Positions 47,501 to 56,697 are shown, counted from the first letter of the stretch. The stretch is DNA of 64,000 nt from Halpernia sp048269545 (GCF_048269545.1 NZ_JBLXIJ010000003.1:1-64000); one strand, 5' to 3'. A program made the numbers and translations. Notes: generated from the sequence alone by a model not told the origin.

Positions 47501-49123
47501 TAATAATTCTGAATAAGCTTCAAAAGCATCTGGAAAATCTTGAAAATCTTTCTTTAAATCTTCCGAATCTTTTATGAAATAATTATCGCTTTTTAAACCT
47601 CTTCTTTTTCCAAAACCTTTTCCAATTTCGGTCGTTAATTTTTCTCCATCTTTAATACAATAAAGAATATCCTGAATTTTTGAATCTCCTTTTTCTGTAT
47701 AAAAAGTTTCATTTTGTGCTAAAATTTTAACCTCGTATTCGTCTGCAAACTGAAGTAAAATTTGATTTAAATAGTCTTCTTCTGGCAAATGATGGTTTTG
47801 AAGTTGAACATAAAAATCACCACCGAATTCGTTTTTCCACCATTTAAATAATTCTTCTCCTTTTTGCTCTCCAAAATTTAAAATAGCATCTGGAATGTCG
47901 CCATTTATACCAGAAGTCACGGCGATTAAATCTTCTTTATATTCAGAAATCATCTCCCGACTAATTCTTGGAACTCCGAAATAAAATCCATTTACAAAAC
48001 CCAAACTTGAAAGCTTGGTTAAATTTTTATAGCCATTTAAATTTTTTGCTAAAAGCACAACATTAGTACGTCTATCGGGATCGTCTTTCGTAAATTGTTT
48101 TTGATTTGGACGATCTGAAATATAAAATTCACAACCTAAAACTGGAATTAATTTTTTCTCAGAAATATCAAAATTTTCTGAATCTTCTTCTTTTAATTTA
48201 TCCTCTAAACTTTTATTGTATTTTTCAACTTCTGATATAAATTTAAAAGCACCCATTAAATTTCCTAAATCCACCAAACCAACAGCCGGAAAATTATTTT
48301 TCGTAGCTTTTGTAATTAAATCTTGAATACTTGAAGAAGATTGCAAAGAGGAATAAATACTGTGGTTGTGAAAATTAAAATAATCACCGATTTCAATTTC
48401 ATCTGTATCACCAAAATCAACTTTATTCTTGCGGTTTTTATTGGCTGCAACCTGCCTTCTGACAACAATTCCAAAAGGTTTTATAGGTGAAGAATGTTGA
48501 GATTGAAATTTCTGGAAAACCTCCTCGCTGATTTTTAAATCTTCCGCGGAAATAATATTTAAACGCATCATTTCAAAGAAAATTTGCGCTGTTGCATTTA
48601 CATCTGCGGCTGCATTGTGTGCTTCATCAAATTTATGCTGAAAAAGAATTTCAAATAATTCTTCCAGTTTCGGAGATTTCCATTTGCCGTTTCTTCCGCT
48701 TCCGAGTTTACAATAATCCGTTCCCAAGATCATCGTATCTGCAGACGCCACTTTCTCTAAAGAATTTTCTAAATTTTTACGTAAAAATTCTGCACCAACA
48801 ATATTATAATCAAACTCTACATTGTGACCAACACCAATTTTTGTTTTCTTTAAAACTTCTGCAAATTCTTCTAAAACTTCGATCAAATCTCGACCTTCTT
48901 CTCTTGCCATTTTAGTAGAAATTCCGTGAATTCTGCTCGCATTAAAAGGAATATCAAAACCTTCTGGTTTAATGAGATAATCTTGATTTTCCAGCAAAGT
49001 TCCGTCATTGTCGTGAAGTTGCCACGCAATCTGCACCATTCTCGGCCAATTGTCTGAATCTGTGAGCGGTGCGTTGAAATTTTGAGGTAAACCAGCGGTT
49101 TCGGTATCGAAAACTAAATACAT
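44519..49123 (-). CDS. dnaE: DNA polymerase III subunit alpha with fused 3'-5' exonuclease
   Basis: This 1534-residue replicative polymerase is longer than the 1160 residues of the enterobacterial enzyme. Residues 1-190 are a DEDDh exonuclease ('MYLVFDTETAGLPQN', 'HNVEFDYNIVGAEFL', 'AHNAAADVNATAQIF'), so proofreading is built in. The PHP domain begins near residue 250 ('FNFHNHSIYSSLQ'), and the catalytic palm has 'VWVGPGRGSAAGSVVAYCIG' and 'PDIDIDFDDEGRDKIIKWVV' with the metal-binding Asp triad. The C-terminal third has an acidic insert (about 1240-1330) before the OB fold ('FTVAGLITEYEV'). I know this fused form from other flavobacteria. Confidence 0.96.
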   Translation of the reverse strand: MYLVFDTETAGLPQNFNAPLTDSDNWPRMVQIAWQLHDNDGTLLENQDYLIKPEGFDIPFNASRIHGISTKMAREEGRDLIEVLEEFAEVLKKTKIGVGHNVEFDYNIVGAEFLRKNLENSLEKVASADTMILGTDYCKLGSGRNGKWKSPKLEELFEILFQHKFDEAHNAAADVNATAQIFFEMMRLNIISAEDLKISEEVFQKFQSQHSSPIKPFGIVVRRQVAANKNRKNKVDFGDTDEIEIGDYFNFHNHSIYSSLQSSSSIQDLITKATKNNFPAVGLVDLGNLMGAFKFISEVEKYNKSLEDKLKEEDSENFDISEKKLIPVLGCEFYISDRPNQKQFTKDDPDRRTNVVLLAKNLNGYKNLTKLSSLGFVNGFYFGVPRISREMISEYKEDLIAVTSGINGDIPDAILNFGEQKGEELFKWWKNEFGGDFYVQLQNHHLPEEDYLNQILLQFADEYEVKILAQNETFYTEKGDSKIQDILYCIKDGEKLTTEIGKGFGKRRGLKSDNYFIKDSEDLKKDFQDFPDAFEAYSELLQKITPYTLKRDVLLPKFEIPEQFLDPKDLEDAGKRGEMAYLTHLTYEGAKKRYGEISEKIKERIDFELEVVAKTGYPGYFLIVQDFCEVARQMGVWVGPGRGSAAGSVVAYCIGITNVDPIKYDLLFERFLNPERISMPDIDIDFDDEGRDKIIKWVVEKYGKNQVAQIITYSVLGGKSAIKDAGRVMDVSISETNNIAKLVPGTPGMNIGKALAKPEKLRPEDRVLADEMKMILENSNDGRFPVLDAARKMEGCIRNTGIHACGVIITPEDISNLVPITIAAKDADILVSQFDNSVAEDAGLLKMDFLGLRTLTILKHAIALIKEKHNIEIDLDNLSLDDEKTFQLFKEGKTVGIFQYESPGMQKYMRELKPTKFEDLIAMNALYRPGPIKYIPNFINRKNGSEEIVYDLPETKEFLEETYGITVYQEQVMLLSQKLANFTKGEADTLRKAMGKKQKAVLDKMYPKFIEGGEKNNLDRQKLDKIWKDWEAFAEYAFNKSHSTCYALIAYHTAYLKANFPAEYMASVMSNNINNTKQITLFMEDCKNIGVDVLGPDVNESSYHFAVNDKGQIRFGLGAIKGIGEGPSEAIVKERKKGAFKNIYDFFERTPFSQMNKRVAESLVFGGGFDEVDSYHRAQYFDTDNSGRTNLEILLKYGHSFQEGKNEIEHSLFADFADEVKIEKPKINPAPEWQNMHKLNKEKEIIGFYLSAHPLDEFQYQFKFIQGALSRKEILETKKEEIELETVILPTEITEENDDIEVLDLIENSDDEEEIIEDVLKKVEPKGAFNFLNLDEVEVYKNQVFADLNPSLFVENKIEWNERKKINDRSKEFTVAGLITEYEVKDSPRSGEKIAFLTLEDYTGSQSFRLGDRDYLRLRDKVDVQRFVIIKFKYSLSADGRVFVNITDVEDLRESLQKFAKSMSVVINLEDLRKQDLEFFQSLIKKKGDKKLNFYIKNKEESHIEMHSVQTHIAINEETLSLFNTMNKFEFFLN

Positions 49124-49276
49124 TTAAAGGAAGAATTTTTGTAAAATTAGTTTAAAATTAGCAGAAAAAAAAGTAGGGGTTTTGAGAATTTTGATTTGTT
49201 TTATTTAAATTATTAAAATTAAATTGTACTAAGTATCAATCAAATTCTTATCAAATATTTTTTCTAAAAACTTGTG

Positions 49277-49284
49277 TATATTTG
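49277..49284 (+). promoter_or_regulatory. -7 promoter element
   Basis: TATATTTG matches TAnnTTTG and lies 33 bases before ATG 49317. It decides against the longer frame that begins at 49272. Confidence 0.5.
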
Positions 49285-49316
49285 AATGTCATTTTAATTG
49301 TAAATATTATCTTAAT

Positions 49317-50546
49317 ATGTTTTTGATTTATAAAAAAATACATTTTAAAATCCCAGAGTTAATTAAATTATTACCAAATGATCAGGTCGATTACAAATTG
49401 TATGTCTGGAAAATTATTGATGACAAAATATATCTATCAAACGACGACTTATTAAATAGTAGCGAAATATTTTCGAAGTGGGTAAATGCGAAATTATCTC
49501 TAAAAATTAATCCCGCTCTAAATTATAATAGAAAATATAAGGGTTCATTTTATTACGAATCCGCTGTGATTGTTTTTAAAATTAGAAATGGAGAAATTGT
49601 CGAAAAATATATTCAAATCGTTCCAAAATCACAAGAACTTAATCCACATTTGTACTCAGATAATCTCATATCGTTCAAAGAACAATCATTCACTTGGCGA
49701 TTAGAAGAAAATTTTAAATTGTTGCTTCGCGAAGAATTTGAAAAATTTAAAGAAACCAAAACACTTGGAAAAATTAAGGAATTGGTTACTTCAATCAGAT
49801 CAGAATATTTTAATAATACCAGCAAACCTTCGTTTGATTTTTTTCAACAAGGTGGTTCGATGACAGATTTATTAGTTGATCAACTTTTAATTTCGGTGGG
49901 TCCAAATTTCATATTTATTTATCCTCAAAATATAATTAGTAATAAATACCAAGAACTATTGAATTTATATTTTCAATATGTATCAGAAGTTATCGATAAT
50001 TCTGACAATGTTGAATTTGAAAATCTTGGATATTACTACAAACCTAATAAATTTGACACTGAATTTGTTTTATGGGCAAACCAAAACCTTAAATGGTTTG
50101 TATTAAGTCCAACTTTTTTCATAAATCCTATACTTACTAGACAGTATATTTCAGTTAAAAAAGTAAGGGATGTTTTTTTTGAATACAAAATTCAAAATAC
50201 TACTCTAGAAACTAATGAATTTTTAACAAATGATGACATTAGATTGAACTTTAATAAAATTAATTTGAACTATAATTCGGAAGAAAATTCATTTAATTAT
50301 TGTGTAACAAGAGACAAACTATTCTTTGATATTCTTCTTAGTAAATCTGATGAAATAAATGAAGAAATTATAAATAACATTGAATACGACACCGAAAGTG
50401 AGGAACTTACATATAAAACAGAACGAGACTATTCGGAAGAATATTACAATCAAGATTATGAGCCAAACGATAATAATTGGCTAAGAGATGCGGCTGGAAC
50501 GGACAATCCAGAAACTATGAACGATGCATTTTGGAATTTAGATTAA
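49317..50546 (+). CDS. Unknown protein, 409 residues, acidic C-terminal tail
   Basis: No family is recognised. The start at ATG 49317 ('MFLIYKKIHFKIPELIKLLP') is chosen because the in-frame start at 49272 lies in the promoter. The protein is soluble, mixed alpha-beta, without signal peptide or membrane helix. The last 45 residues are very acidic and aromatic ('ERDYSEEYYNQDYEPNDNNW') and end 'NPETMNDAFWNLD', a type of tail I associate with several cytoplasmic Bacteroidota proteins of unknown function. The ExoX-C-like gene follows after 6 bases, so they form an operon. Confidence 0.75.
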   Translation: MFLIYKKIHFKIPELIKLLPNDQVDYKLYVWKIIDDKIYLSNDDLLNSSEIFSKWVNAKLSLKINPALNYNRKYKGSFYYESAVIVFKIRNGEIVEKYIQIVPKSQELNPHLYSDNLISFKEQSFTWRLEENFKLLLREEFEKFKETKTLGKIKELVTSIRSEYFNNTSKPSFDFFQQGGSMTDLLVDQLLISVGPNFIFIYPQNIISNKYQELLNLYFQYVSEVIDNSDNVEFENLGYYYKPNKFDTEFVLWANQNLKWFVLSPTFFINPILTRQYISVKKVRDVFFEYKIQNTTLETNEFLTNDDIRLNFNKINLNYNSEENSFNYCVTRDKLFFDILLSKSDEINEEIINNIEYDTESEELTYKTERDYSEEYYNQDYEPNDNNWLRDAAGTDNPETMNDAFWNLD

Positions 50547-50552
50547 TTAATT

Positions 50553-50864
50553 ATGGAATATAAATTTAACCAAATTATTAATTTTGGTAAATACAACGGT
50601 TTATCAATCGAAGATATCGCACATAAAGATTTAGGATATTTATGTTGGTGTGTAAAAAACATTACAGAATTTATCTTAGATAACGAAACACTTGTTTTCT
50701 TAAATGAAAATTCAAATAGTCTTTTTAACTCATCGTACATAAATTTAGATTATCTTTTGGATAACGATGATGCAAATGTGAAGATTAAACAAAAAAAAGA
50801 GATTGAAAATATTATCAAAGCAAACATTATAAAATTACAATACTTAAAATTAAATCCTACTTAA
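50553..50864 (+). CDS. Stand-alone ExoX-like C-terminal domain protein
   Basis: The first 45 residues of this 103-residue protein match the domain found at the C-terminus of ExoX-type exonucleases: 'QIINFGKYNGLSIEDIAHKD' then 'LGYLCWCVKNITEF'. The nuclease domain itself is absent. The domain is thought to bind nucleic acid ends or act as a structural partner. The rest is helical and charged ('DDANVKIKQKKEIENIIKAN'). It is the second gene of a two-gene unit with the unknown protein upstream. Confidence 0.72.
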   Translation: MEYKFNQIINFGKYNGLSIEDIAHKDLGYLCWCVKNITEFILDNETLVFLNENSNSLFNSSYINLDYLLDNDDANVKIKQKKEIENIIKANIIKLQYLKLNPT

Positions 50865-51035
50865 TAGTTTTTAATTATATAGAACTTTACCAAAGAAACA
50901 CTATAAAAATTCTAAATTTATTATATTAAACCTATTCGCATTTAAGTAATTTTAAGTAAAATTTCAAAAATTTTTTTTACTCATTTAAAAAATAATTCCT
51001 CAAAAAACCATTTTCCAAATTAGCCAAACTTTCCG

Positions 51036-51043
51036 TAACTTTG
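51036..51043 (+). promoter_or_regulatory. -7 promoter element of the E1 gene
   Basis: TAACTTTG ends 6 bases before ATG 51050, so the transcript is nearly leaderless and the TTG at 51041 cannot be the start codon. Confidence 0.5.
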
Positions 51044-51049
51044 AGTTCT

Positions 51050-53125
51050 ATGGAATTAAACACAGAAAACTTGGTTTCGAAGGACATTTTATTACAGGCT
51101 TTTCATCACATGATGCTCGCAAAAGCAACTGCAGACATCTACGAAGAGAACAGAAATATTACGAAATATGTGCATTCCACTTCCCGCGGTCACGAAGCCG
51201 TGCAACTCGCAACGGCTTACCAATTAAAAAAAGAAGATTGGGTTTCGCCTTATTACCGCGATGAAGCGATGCTTTTGGGAATGGGTTTTACGCCATACCA
51301 ACTGATGTTGCAATTATTGGCAAAAGCCGAAGATCCTTTTTCCGGCGGGCGTTCTTACTATTCTCATCCTTCAAGTTTGGATGAAAATTTTCCTAAAATA
51401 ATCCACCAAAGTTCCGCGACAGGAATGCAGGCAATCCCAACAACCGGCGTTGCACAGGGTTTAAAATATATCCAGGAATTTAATTTAAAACAATTTGATG
51501 AAAACCCGGTCGTCGTTTGCAGTTTGGGCGATAATTCTGTCACGGAAGGTGAAGTTTCGGAAGCCTTTCAGTTTGCCGCTTTGCATCAATTGCCTATCAT
51601 TTATTTAGTTCAGGACAATGAATGGGGAATTTCTGTAACCAAGGAAGAAGCCAGAACTTCCGATGTTTATGATTTTGCCGCAGGTTTTGTGGGTTTAGAA
51701 AGAATGAAATTTAACGGGACTGATTTTGTGGAAAGTTTCACACATATGAAGCGTGCGTTTGATTTCGTTCGTGAAGAACAAAAACCACTTTTAGTTTGTG
51801 CAAGTACGGTTTTGATCGGTCATCATACTTCGGGTGTTCGTAGAGAATTTTATCGTGATGAAGCAGATTTAGCAAAACACAATGCAAAAGATCCGGGAAT
51901 TATTCTTAAAAATTATCTGCTTTATGAGGGTTTTGATGAAACTCAATTAGAAGAAATCACCAAAGAAACCCGAAAAATCGTAGAAAAAGATTTTGAAAAA
52001 GCCATTGCAGCAGAAGAACCAGATGTAAATTCTGTAGAAGATTTTGTGTTTGTTCCCACACCAATTTTAGAAGAAACCGGAACACGCGTTCCCACAGATA
52101 CAAAAGAGAAAATTGTGATGGTGGATGCGGCCATTCACGCCATTCAGGAAATCATGTACAAACATCCGGAAGCCTTACTTTACGGGCAAGATGTGGGAGA
52201 AAGAATTGGCGGTGTTTTCCGCGAAACCGTAACTTTAGGTAAAAAATTCGGAAATAAACGTGTTTTTAATACTGCGATTCAAGAAGCTTATATTATTGGT
52301 TCTACGGTTGGAATGAGCGCGGTTGGTTTAAAACCAATTGTGGAAGTTCAGTTTGCAGATTATATTTATCCAGGAATTAATCAATTAATCACAGAAATTT
52401 CAAAATCTTCTTATTTAAGTTGTGGGAAATTCCCTGTGAGTAATATTATTCGAGTTCCAACAGGCGCTTACGGCGGCGGCGGACCTTATCATAGCGGAAG
52501 TGTGGAGAGTATTTTAGCTAATATTAAAGGAATAAAAATCGCGTATCCAAGTAATGCAGCAGATTTTAAAGGTTTATTAAAAGCTGCATATTACGATCCA
52601 AATCCTGTTATCATGCTTGAACACAAAGGTTTGTATTGGAGCAAAGTTCCTGGAACTGAAGACGCAAAAACGATTGAGCCCGCTGAAGATTATATTTTAC
52701 CTTTTGGAAAAGCAAATACAATTTTAGAAGCTAATAAAACTGAAATTGACGCAGGTCGATCCATGGTTATTATCACTTATGGAATGGGCGTTTATTGGTC
52801 AAAAGCAGCCGCAAAAAACCATCAAGGAAAAGTTGAAATTATAGATTTACGAACATTAATTCCATTAGATGAATCATTTGTTTTTGAAAGTGTAAAGAAA
52901 CACGGAAAATGTTTAGTTTTAACAGAAGAGCCATTGCAAAACTCTTTCGCAGAAGCTTTTGCATCACGAATTTCTAAAGAATGTTTTAGATTTTTAGATG
53001 CACCGGTTGAAACTTTGGGTTCTGTAAATTTACCTGCAGTCCCAATTAATTTAATTTTAGAAAAAGAAATGTTACCGAATGCTGAGAAAGTGTCGGTGAA
53101 AATTTCAGAGATTTTGGCTTATTAG
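51050..53125 (+). CDS. 2-oxoacid dehydrogenase E1, fused alpha and beta subunits
   Basis: This 691-residue protein joins both E1 chains. The alpha part (about 1-330) has 'STSRGHEAVQLATAYQLKKE' and the thiamine diphosphate site 'SLGDNSVTEGEVSEAFQFAA'. The beta part (about 350-691) has 'LYGQDVGERIGGVFRETVTL' and 'AIQEAYIIGSTVGMSAVGLK', then 'VEVQFADYIYPGINQLITEI', 'RVPTGAYGGGGPYHSGSVES' and the C-terminal domain. The branched-chain form (2-oxoisovalerate dehydrogenase) is the likeliest: it decarboxylates branched 2-oxoacids for iso-fatty acid primers. E2 and E3 genes are not adjacent. ATG 51050 is chosen because the -7 element overlaps the earlier TTG. Confidence 0.9.
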   Translation: MELNTENLVSKDILLQAFHHMMLAKATADIYEENRNITKYVHSTSRGHEAVQLATAYQLKKEDWVSPYYRDEAMLLGMGFTPYQLMLQLLAKAEDPFSGGRSYYSHPSSLDENFPKIIHQSSATGMQAIPTTGVAQGLKYIQEFNLKQFDENPVVVCSLGDNSVTEGEVSEAFQFAALHQLPIIYLVQDNEWGISVTKEEARTSDVYDFAAGFVGLERMKFNGTDFVESFTHMKRAFDFVREEQKPLLVCASTVLIGHHTSGVRREFYRDEADLAKHNAKDPGIILKNYLLYEGFDETQLEEITKETRKIVEKDFEKAIAAEEPDVNSVEDFVFVPTPILEETGTRVPTDTKEKIVMVDAAIHAIQEIMYKHPEALLYGQDVGERIGGVFRETVTLGKKFGNKRVFNTAIQEAYIIGSTVGMSAVGLKPIVEVQFADYIYPGINQLITEISKSSYLSCGKFPVSNIIRVPTGAYGGGGPYHSGSVESILANIKGIKIAYPSNAADFKGLLKAAYYDPNPVIMLEHKGLYWSKVPGTEDAKTIEPAEDYILPFGKANTILEANKTEIDAGRSMVIITYGMGVYWSKAAAKNHQGKVEIIDLRTLIPLDESFVFESVKKHGKCLVLTEEPLQNSFAEAFASRISKECFRFLDAPVETLGSVNLPAVPINLILEKEMLPNAEKVSVKISEILAY

Positions 53126-53130
53126 TTTCA

Positions 53131-53177
53131 CGCAAAGACGCAAAGATTTCCGCAAAGAGCGCAATGAATCGCAAAAG
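53131..53177. repeat. Short intergenic repeat (GCAAAG units)
   Basis: CGCAAAGACGCAAAGATTTC followed by CGCAAAGAGCGCAATG. It is a cluster of CGCAAAG units in the gap between two convergent genes; no gene. Confidence 0.5.
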
Positions 53178-53257
53178 AAATATTTTTTTTAACTTTAAAA
53201 AGTTTTAATTTAAACTTTAAAACCCAAAAAAATTTTGTGACTTTTGTGGTTTAAAAA

Positions 53258-54322
53258 CTATCCCCACCAAAAAGCAGCCGCAATAATAATATAAAGTCCA
53301 ATTAACGCAACACCTTCTAACCAAATGCTTTCACCATCAAATACAATAAAAGCGCTTACAATTACCGCCAAAGCAAACGCAGCTAAAAGTAAAGGACTTA
53401 ACACAAATGATAAGACCGCACCACCCAAAAAGAAAGATAAAATAATTAAAATTGGATACAAAAATAAAGCGATTTGAAGAGAAGAATTCATAATTACACT
53501 TACCGCATAATCCGCTTTATTTTTTAAAGCTAACTGAATTCCCACTAAATTTTCTATTGCGTTTCCTGCGATTGCAACCACGATCAATCCAGCAAAAACA
53601 TCATTAATTCCGAGAGAATCCATTGCTGGTTTTAAAGCATCAACAAACCAATCGGATACAAATGCAGCGCCTAAACCTGAACTTGCCAAAATAATTAAAG
53701 TCAATGTTAAAGACCAATCGGAATGATTTTCACGCTCATCTTCCGGTTTATCTGGTCTTAAAGATTTATCACCTTTAATAGAAAATATTAAACTTGTAGA
53801 AAAAACAACAATTAAAACAACGGCAACTAAAATATCAAGCATATTAATGTGGCTTTCTGCAGGTGTGTGAAGATAAAATGTTAAAGTAGGAACAGCCATT
53901 GCCGCAAATGCTAAAATCATTAAAACAGAATTCATTTTGGGTGCTTCGGAATGAAAATATTGTCGTCCATTTTTTAAACCGCCTAACAAAATCGCCATTC
54001 CGAAAACCAAGACCGAATTTCCTAAAATTGAACCAATTAAAGCCGATTTCACAACCGTATCTAAACCCGCTCTCAAAGCGAAAATACACACAAAAAGTTC
54101 AGGTAAATTTCCTAATGCCGATTGCAAAACACCTGTTGCAGCAGGTCCCATTCTACTTCCCAACTGTTCTGTGGCTTTGCCGACAATCATCGCTACTAAA
54201 ACCAATGCAAACGCAGCAATTAAAAAAAGTAAAACAGAATTTATTTCTGAATGTGCGGCGAAACCAGTAATTGCAGTTACGATTAATGCGCCAATAATTA
54301 AAAATAAATCTTTTTTCTTCAT
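53258..54322 (-). CDS. Calcium/proton exchanger (CaCA family)
   Basis: From ATG 54322 the protein has 354 residues and about eleven membrane helices. The two alpha repeats of the CaCA family are visible: 'SALGNLPELFVCIFALRAGL' (GNxPE motif) in the first half and 'AIAGNAIENLVGIQLALKNK' (GNAxE) in the second. The GNxPE/GNAxE spacing points to the Cax-type H+/Ca2+ antiporters rather than Na+/Ca2+ exchangers. The longer frame to 54349 starts 'MLNLFYKRF' and is less likely. Single gene, divergent from ligA. Confidence 0.88.
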   Translation of the reverse strand: MKKKDLFLIIGALIVTAITGFAAHSEINSVLLFLIAAFALVLVAMIVGKATEQLGSRMGPAATGVLQSALGNLPELFVCIFALRAGLDTVVKSALIGSILGNSVLVFGMAILLGGLKNGRQYFHSEAPKMNSVLMILAFAAMAVPTLTFYLHTPAESHINMLDILVAVVLIVVFSTSLIFSIKGDKSLRPDKPEDERENHSDWSLTLTLIILASSGLGAAFVSDWFVDALKPAMDSLGINDVFAGLIVVAIAGNAIENLVGIQLALKNKADYAVSVIMNSSLQIALFLYPILIILSFFLGGAVLSFVLSPLLLAAFALAVIVSAFIVFDGESIWLEGVALIGLYIIIAAAFWWG

Positions 54323-54394
54323 AAACCTTTTATAAAACAAATTTAGCATTTTTTCAAAATTTTAGAGATTATTTTATTGGATTATTTTTTTTGG

Positions 54395-54475
54395 CAGCTT
54401 TATCCGTCTTCCGTTCCCGCTTTTTTGCTCCGCGTTCCGCTTCACAAAAAGAGCTCCACTCAAGCCGGGCTGTGA
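54395..54475. repeat. Dispersed palindromic repeat
   Basis: CTTTATCCGTCTTCCGTTCC...CTCAAGCCGGGCTGTGAAA looks related to the repeat at 37813-37930: complement of its end reads GGAACGGAAGACGGAT and matches GTGGAAAGCGGGAA only loosely. It lies in the 244-bp gap between the exchanger gene and ligA, which holds no gene. Confidence 0.5.
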
Positions 54476-54538
54476 AATACGACTAATTAGTTATAACTTT
54501 TTATCATTTAAAAAGAGTGGCAAGTAAAATCAATTCCT

Positions 54539-54546
54539 TATTTTTG
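54539..54546 (+). promoter_or_regulatory. -7 promoter element of ligA
   Basis: TATTTTTG, 20 bases before the ATG; no obvious -33 TTG. Confidence 0.45.
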
Positions 54547-54566
54547 TTAAAAGTGATTTACTAAAA

Positions 54567-56570
54567 ATGTCTCAAGAAATAAAACAGAAAATCGAGCAAC
54601 TTCGCGCACAACTTCATCAATATAACTATGCTTATTATCAAAATGATGAGTCTTTAATTTCTGATCTTGAATTTGACCAAAAATTAAAAGAACTTCAAAA
54701 ACTAGAAAGAGAAAATCCTGATTTTTTTGATGAAAATTCACCAACCATGCGAGTCGGTGGAGAAATCACAAAAAATTTTCCCAACATTCAACATCAATTT
54801 AGAATGTATTCTTTAGATAATTCTTATGATTTTAATGACCTTGAAGAGTGGGAAAAACGAATTGAGAAAACCTTTGGAAAAGATGAAATTGAATTTGTAG
54901 CAGAATTAAAATATGATGGTGCATCTATTTCAATTCTTTATGAAAAAGGAAAATTAATTCAGGCTGTAACGCGTGGTGATGGTTTTCAAGGAGATGAAAT
55001 TACACAAAATGTAAGAACAATTTCAGACATTCCTTTAACTTTAAACGGTGATTTCCCGGAGCGTTTTTTTATGCGCGGCGAAATTTATTTAACTAGAAAA
55101 AATTTTGATAAAATAAACGAAAAGCGCGAAGAAGAAGGTCTTGATTTATTTATGAATCCGAGAAATACAGCAAGCGGAAGTTTAAAAATGCAGGATTCAG
55201 CGGAAGTTAGAAAACGAAAATTATCGGCGGTTTTATATCAGTTTATCTCTGAAGAAATTCCCGTAGAAACGCACTGGGAATTATTGCAAAAAGCAAAAAC
55301 CTGGGGTTTTAATATTTCAAACGAAGCCAAACTTTGTAAAAATTTAGACGAAATAAAAGATTTCATTAATTATTGGGACAAAAAACGCCACGATCTTCCC
55401 TTCGAAATTGATGGAATTGTATTGAAAATCAATAATATAAAACAACAGCAAATTTTAGGTTACACCGCAAAATCGCCTCGTTGGGCGATGGCGTATAAAT
55501 TTAAAGCAGAAAAAGTGGAGACCAAATTAGAAAGCGTAGTTTATCAGGTTGGACGAACGGGAGCAATAACGCCTGTTGCGAATTTGAAACCTGTTTTATT
55601 AGCTGGAACAACCGTAAAACGTGCGACTTTACACAACGAAGACCAAATAAAAAAACTCGGTTTGCATGAAGATGATTTCGTTTATGTCGAAAAAGGTGGC
55701 GAAATTATTCCAAAAATTGTCGGTATTAATTTAGAAAAAAGATTACCAAATTCTAAAGCAGTTAAATACATAAAAAGTTGCCCAGAATGCGGAACTGAAC
55801 TTGTAAGAATGGAAGACCAAGCGAATCATTTTTGCCCGAATGAATTGCATTGTCCGCCACAAGTTGTGGGAAGAATGATTCACTACGTTTCCCGAAAAGC
55901 GTTGGATATTGAGAATTTGGGAAGTGAAACTATTGAGCAACTTTACAGGGAAAAATTAGTGGAAAATCCCGCAGATTTCTATGTTTTAACCAAAGAACAA
56001 TTGTTGCCTTTGGAGAGAATGGCTGAAAAGTCGGCGCAAAATATTATTGAAAGTATTGAGAAATCAAAGGAAATTCCGTTTGAAAAAGTATTGTTTGGAA
56101 TCGGTATAAAACACGTAGGAGAAACGGTTGCTAAGAAATTAGTTAAGAATTTTTCAACTATAGAAGAATTGCAAAATGCGAGTCTCGAAGAATTGGTTCA
56201 GGTGGAAGATATTGGAATTAAAATTGCGGAAAGTATTCATGAATTTTTTCAAAATCCAGAAAATCTTTTAATGGTTGAAAGATTAAAAGAATACGGTGTA
56301 AAAATGGAAAAAGATGAAAATTTCAACCAAACAATTTCTAATGTTTTAGAAGAAAAAACCTTTCTATTCACGGGAAAATTATCCCTGTTCACGCGTGAAG
56401 CTGCAGAAGAAATGGTAGAAAAAAATGGGGGAAAAAATATTTCTGCGGTTTCTAAAAATTTGGATTATCTCGTGGTTGGCGAAAAAGCCGGAAGCAAATT
56501 AAAAAAAGCACAGGATTTGGGCACGATTACAATTTTGGATGAACAGGAATTTTTGGATTTATTTAATTAA
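54567..56570 (+). CDS. ligA: NAD-dependent DNA ligase
   Basis: This 667-residue enzyme seals nicks in replication and repair. The Ia domain ('QLRAQLHQYNYAYYQNDESL') precedes the adenylation core with the Lys of 'FVAELKYDGASISILYEKG' at about residue 114. The OB fold has 'LKPVLLAGTTVKRATLHNED', the zinc finger four Cys in 'CPECGTELVRM' and 'HFCPNELHCPPQV', then the HhH repeats ('IGIKHVGETVAKKLVKNF') and a C-terminal BRCT domain ('FLFTGKLSLFTREAAEEMVE'). Length and domain order are normal. The fur-like gene follows after a 127-bp repeat region. Confidence 0.97.
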   Translation: MSQEIKQKIEQLRAQLHQYNYAYYQNDESLISDLEFDQKLKELQKLERENPDFFDENSPTMRVGGEITKNFPNIQHQFRMYSLDNSYDFNDLEEWEKRIEKTFGKDEIEFVAELKYDGASISILYEKGKLIQAVTRGDGFQGDEITQNVRTISDIPLTLNGDFPERFFMRGEIYLTRKNFDKINEKREEEGLDLFMNPRNTASGSLKMQDSAEVRKRKLSAVLYQFISEEIPVETHWELLQKAKTWGFNISNEAKLCKNLDEIKDFINYWDKKRHDLPFEIDGIVLKINNIKQQQILGYTAKSPRWAMAYKFKAEKVETKLESVVYQVGRTGAITPVANLKPVLLAGTTVKRATLHNEDQIKKLGLHEDDFVYVEKGGEIIPKIVGINLEKRLPNSKAVKYIKSCPECGTELVRMEDQANHFCPNELHCPPQVVGRMIHYVSRKALDIENLGSETIEQLYREKLVENPADFYVLTKEQLLPLERMAEKSAQNIIESIEKSKEIPFEKVLFGIGIKHVGETVAKKLVKNFSTIEELQNASLEELVQVEDIGIKIAESIHEFFQNPENLLMVERLKEYGVKMEKDENFNQTISNVLEEKTFLFTGKLSLFTREAAEEMVEKNGGKNISAVSKNLDYLVVGEKAGSKLKKAQDLGTITILDEQEFLDLFN

Positions 56571-56598
56571 AAAACCGCATAATCTGATTAAATTTTCC

Positions 56599-56675
56599 CG
56601 CAAATTTTGCAGAGAACGCAGATTAATATCTGTACAAAAATTAAAAATCTGCTTAATCTGTACAATCTGCGAAAG
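56599..56675. repeat. Intergenic repeat between ligA and the Fur-type gene
   Basis: ACGCAGATTAATATCTGTAC and ATCTGCTTAATCTGTACAAT with ATCTGCGAAAG form repeated and inverted CGCAGATT/AATCTGCG units. Similar sequences are frequent between genes in Bacteroidota. It may fold in the message upstream of the Fur-type gene. Confidence 0.6.
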
Positions 56676-56697
56676 TAAAAAAAATAGAACCACAAGA

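Noticed and set aside
45135..48915. Open frames opposite dnaE
   Set aside because: Antisense shadows; composition follows the complement of the polymerase codons.
56539..56697. N-terminal extension of the Fur-type protein
   Set aside because: It would overlap the end of ligA and translate an intergenic repeat; a Fur protein of normal length starts at 56698.
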